64,000 nucleotides of DNA from Amoebidium appalachense (taxonomy: Eukaryota; Ichthyosporea). The notes under the pieces are model-generated. The model was not told the origin of the DNA. It did no database searches and worked only from the letters and a program-made list of their open reading frames with translations. Location of the stretch: positions 5,084,001-5,148,000 of the forward strand of contig CAVNZM010000006.1 in NCBI GenBank assembly GCA_963693365.1, written 5' to 3'. Shown one piece after another: positions 56,824 to 64,000 of the stretch (position 1 is its first letter; each line of letters opens with the position of its first letter). A program made the translations under genes and the position numbers.

Positions 56824-64000
<7,177 letters not shown>

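Overview
The window is nuclear DNA of a eukaryote with spliceosomal introns, most likely a unicellular opisthokont. That lineage is an inference: there is a Myc/Max-class bHLH-zipper protein, an AP-4 beta subunit, a GT61 glycosyltransferase, a CPD/CPE-class carboxypeptidase, and Harbinger, piggyBac-like, pogo-like and hAT-like elements. An ichthyosporean-type holozoan would fit the long, simple-repeat-filled introns, but this is unproven. Exons are clean and of mixed base composition. Introns and spacers are packed with G or C homopolymers, (TG/CA)n, (GA)n and (CGCA)n. Most long apparent reading frames (poly-Pro, poly-Gly, Cys-Val or His-Thr repeats) are translations of these repeats and are not genes.

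Layout, left to right. 551-7503, minus strand: a RING-H2 ubiquitin ligase gene split into small exons. 7.7-12.5 kb: AT-richer spacer with little homopolymer. 12576-14375, plus: intronless bHLH-leucine-zipper transcription factor. 17131-26249, minus: type II membrane glycosyltransferase of family GT61, nine recognised exons. 26.3-30.7 kb: no secure gene. 30703-33139, minus: F-box protein. 33982-46918, minus: AP-4 complex beta subunit, 18 exons whose phases all close to a 579-residue protein that ends after the trunk domain. 47734-50665: Harbinger transposon with terminal inverted repeats, a TAA target duplication and a spliced transposase gene. 50.7-56.8 kb: spacer with palindromes, a hAT-like miniature element and (GA)n/(CA)n. 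56824 to the right edge, plus: secreted metallocarboxypeptidase, cut by the window end.

The most unusual observation is a dispersed sequence module of about 70-180 bp found in introns of at least three unrelated genes (and weakly in more introns) on both strands. It always lies in transcript-sense orientation and is followed by a C-rich, sometimes C-then-A, tract; in at least seven introns that tract leads to the next 3' splice site. It resembles a retroposed or introner-like component that supplies branch-point or polypyrimidine context. Independent transposon insertions (two TTAA-flanked miniature elements and one pogo-like element) also sit inside introns of these genes.

GT61, AP-4 and the carboxypeptidase all belong to the secretory/trans-Golgi pathway, but eukaryotic gene order rarely reflects function, so no operon-like meaning is claimed. 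Gene models were built by hand from splice consensus and reading-frame phase. Two places (an exon between 3641 and 5283, and one between 22066 and 23387) remain unresolved.
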